A DNA stretch of 6,027 nt from Chloroflexota bacterium. GTDB lineage: Bacteria; Chloroflexota; Anaerolineae; Anaerolineales; Villigracilaceae. The notes beneath the pieces were generated by a model. The model saw only the letters and a program-made list of their open reading frames with translations. It had not been told where the DNA came from and did not search any database. Positions 4,838 through 6,027 of the stretch are shown in pieces. A program made the position numbers and the translations under genes. The stretch covers positions 1 through 6,027 of the forward strand of contig JAJYOO010000170.1 in NCBI GenBank assembly GCA_021796155.1. The letters are read 5' to 3'. Position 1 is the stretch's first letter; the number at the start of each line of letters is the position of its first letter.

Positions 4838-5845
4838 CTACTGGCCCACGCCTGTTGTGAGACGGCCTGATGCCAAGTCATCAACGACTTGTTGTACCAG
4901 CCTTTGTCTACCCGGTGAAAGGAGCGCCGGATCTACATCTGCGATTCCAATCGGGGATTGCACGTTGATCCCACCCTTGCCCGCCACGAGGCTCGGCCAC
5001 GCGCTTTGGATGGCTTTTGTTTCATCGGGCGTGATTGTCATCACCCAGCCGCCGGGACGCGGGTTCGGCATGGCAGTCCCGATGATCTGCGCGCCCGTGG
5101 TACCAATCTGATTCAGAAAGTCGGGATCGGCAAGATCGGGGTAAACAAATAGCGTGTAAACTTTTTCGTTAAGCAGCGCATTGGCATAACCAAGATAATT
5201 CTTTTTTGATTCTGAAGGTGGAATCTGGATATAAGCTGGTGACGCAACAGGGTAGACATAAAAAGTTTTGCACAGCCCGCAGTAATATGCCATGCCGTTT
5301 GCAAAAGCATAAAATGCCCGCTGTGCATTTGCATCGCCTTGCGGAAGGATCATGCCAATGCGATATTCGTCGGAGATCATCGCGGCGGTATAACCTGCAA
5401 TGAAAGCGGATACGTCAACCTGACTGCTTGGCGACAACACACTTACGTTGCCTCCTGCCTGAACGCCGGGAATGTTGACGGCAAAGAACTGGACTTGCGG
5501 CGCGGCTTTGGCTAATTCGGCGATGCCCGGATCGGGCGGCAGAGCGATCACGACTTTCAGACCCGGCTCGAGGTCCGCGGGTGTGAGCGAATTCAGCACC
5601 TGGAAGCGCATCCCCGCCTGTTGTGCGAGATCATAAACGGTCTTCTGATAAGCGTCCGAAGTGGTCTTGTCCATATTGGCCGGCATCACCAAAATTGTGA
5701 GCGGTACGACCGGCGTCGGCGTCAGTGTGGGAAGCGGCGTTGGGGTGATGGTTGGTCCCGGGGTCGGACTGTCCTGCGCGCCAAGACTGCAAGCGCTGAG
5801 AATGGACGCTATCAGGATAATGAAAAGAAAAAATTTTACGCGCAC
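4838..5845 (-). CDS. BMP/Med-family-like substrate-binding lipoprotein
   Basis: This encodes a 335-residue exported lipoprotein. Residues 1-19 are a lipoprotein signal (M-R-V-K, a hydrophobic core, then LSAC), with C19 as the lipidated residue. A Thr/Pro-rich tether follows (27-45, TPGPTITPTPLPTLTPTP), typical of surface proteins of Chloroflexota. The rest resembles BMP-family (PnrA/Med-like) type-1 periplasmic-binding folds: LTILVMPANMDKTTSDAY (49-66), DVSAFIAGYTAAMISDEYRIGMI (144-166) like the family's FLAGY.AA...kiGfi segment, YANALLNEKVYTLFVYPDLADPDFL (220-244), and GAQIIGTAMPNPRPGGW (251-267). A CxxC (C189-G-L-C192) may form a disulfide. BMP proteins usually bind nucleosides for an ABC importer, but none is seen nearby and the ligand is unknown. 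The GTG start at 5845 is chosen over upstream in-frame ATGs because it gives a proper signal peptide and has GGAG seven bases upstream. Confidence 0.85.
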   Translation of the reverse strand: MRVKFFLFIILIASILSACSLGAQDSPTPGPTITPTPLPTLTPTPVVPLTILVMPANMDKTTSDAYQKTVYDLAQQAGMRFQVLNSLTPADLEPGLKVVIALPPDPGIAELAKAAPQVQFFAVNIPGVQAGGNVSVLSPSSQVDVSAFIAGYTAAMISDEYRIGMILPQGDANAQRAFYAFANGMAYYCGLCKTFYVYPVASPAYIQIPPSESKKNYLGYANALLNEKVYTLFVYPDLADPDFLNQIGTTGAQIIGTAMPNPRPGGWVMTITPDETKAIQSAWPSLVAGKGGINVQSPIGIADVDPALLSPGRQRLVQQVVDDLASGRLTTGVGQ

Positions 5846-5852
5846 GTATTTG

Positions 5853-5856
5853 CTCC
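5853..5856 (-). promoter_or_regulatory. Ribosome binding site GGAG that fixes the GTG start at 5845
   Basis: GGAG on the minus strand at 5856-5853 is separated by seven bases from GTG 5845-5843. The longer open frame up to 5989 would add 48 residues in front of the signal peptide and reads through the promoter, so it is rejected. Confidence 0.7.
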
Positions 5857-5873
5857 GATGAGAAGATGGGCGA

Positions 5874-5901
5874 ATTATAATGCCTTGCCCTGTTGTTTCG
5901 A
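5874..5901 (-). promoter_or_regulatory. Sigma70-type promoter of the lipoprotein gene
   Basis: On the minus strand a perfect TATAAT (5879-5874) is preceded, after 16 bases, by TCGAAA (5901-5896), a 4-of-6 match to the -35 consensus. Transcription would begin near 5867, giving a leader of about 20 bases that contains the GGAG site. Confidence 0.55.
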
Positions 5902-5936
5902 GTGCGCGTGAATTAAGAGAGTATCTAAACGTGGAA

Positions 5937-5945
5937 TGATATAAA
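5937..5945 (+). promoter_or_regulatory. Extended -10 promoter for the right-edge transposase ORF
   Basis: TGATATAAA (5937-5945) is one base from the extended -10 consensus. Its expected start point, about 5952, lies only a couple of bases before ATG 5954, so the transcript would be nearly leaderless. Confidence 0.35.
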
Positions 5946-5953
5946 ATAGAGAG

Positions 5954-6027
5954 ATGAAATGTCCGAAGTGTAAATCCACGAAGCGACAAGTGAAAAATGG
6001 TTGGAACCCGTCTGGCAGTCAGAAGTA
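5954..6027 (+). CDS. IS1-type transposase zinc-ribbon ORF, N-terminal fragment
   Basis: The first 24 codons and part of the next read M-K-C-P-K-C-K-S-T-K-R-Q, then VKNGWNPSGSQK, and run off the window. CPxC followed by V-K-N-G and G-x-Q is the start of the zinc ribbon in IS1-family InsA-like transposases, which bind the element's ends. It differs clearly from the zinc ribbon of the element at 3920-4722, so it is a second, distinct element. No terminal inverted repeat is evident between the lipoprotein start and this ATG, and no Shine-Dalgarno is present. It is divergent from the lipoprotein gene. Completeness cannot be judged. Confidence 0.7.
   Translation, partial: MKCPKCKSTKRQVKNGWNPSGSQK

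Noticed and set aside
4821..5403. Plus-strand ORFs opposite the lipoprotein gene
   Set aside because: They are shadows of the minus-strand gene, with no recognisable protein family, ribosome binding site or domain.
5846..5989. N-terminal extension of the lipoprotein to an ATG at 5989
   Set aside because: It would place 48 residues before the signal peptide and read through the TATAAT promoter. GTG 5845 has GGAG at good spacing and gives a normal lipoprotein signal.

Overview
This window looks like a chromosomal segment of a member of the Chloroflexota, probably Anaerolineae-like. The indications are a threonine/proline-rich linker right after a lipoprotein signal peptide, IS1-family transposases, palindromic repeats in nearly every intergenic gap, and a TPR plus double zinc-ribbon protein of a kind common in that phylum. 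The assignment is inference from sequence style only; there is no rRNA or other phylogenetic marker here.

Positions 1-3879 hold five plus-strand genes in tight order. They are the C-terminal part of a thiolase (with an apparent frameshift at the window edge), folK (HPPK), a 140-residue SpoIIAA/STAS-like protein of unknown function, folP (DHPS), and a 437-residue TPR/zinc-ribbon protein whose ATG directly follows the folP stop. FolK and FolP catalyse consecutive steps of dihydropteroate synthesis: FolK pyrophosphorylates 6-hydroxymethyl-7,8-dihydropterin and FolP condenses the product with p-aminobenzoate. The thiolase, the STAS-like protein and the zinc-ribbon protein have no obvious link to folate.

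Positions 3880-4837 form a mobile and repeat-rich break. An IS1-family element of about 803 bp lies at 3920-4722, bounded by imperfect inverted repeats. It carries a minus-strand transposase split into a zinc-ribbon frame and a DDE frame, joined through a run of seven A. No target-site duplication is visible. Two further palindromes separate it from the next gene.

Positions 4838-5845 (minus strand) encode a lipoprotein resembling BMP/Med-type substrate-binding proteins, with its own promoter and ribosome binding site. At the right edge a second, different IS1-type zinc-ribbon ORF starts divergently at 5954 and runs off the window.

The most notable signals are a short palindromic repeat inserted in frame into folP, right after its pterin-binding TPDSF motif, and a repeat stem that fills the whole thiolase-folK gap. 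I did not find a convincing new defence system, CRISPR array, RNA gene or other wholly novel system.
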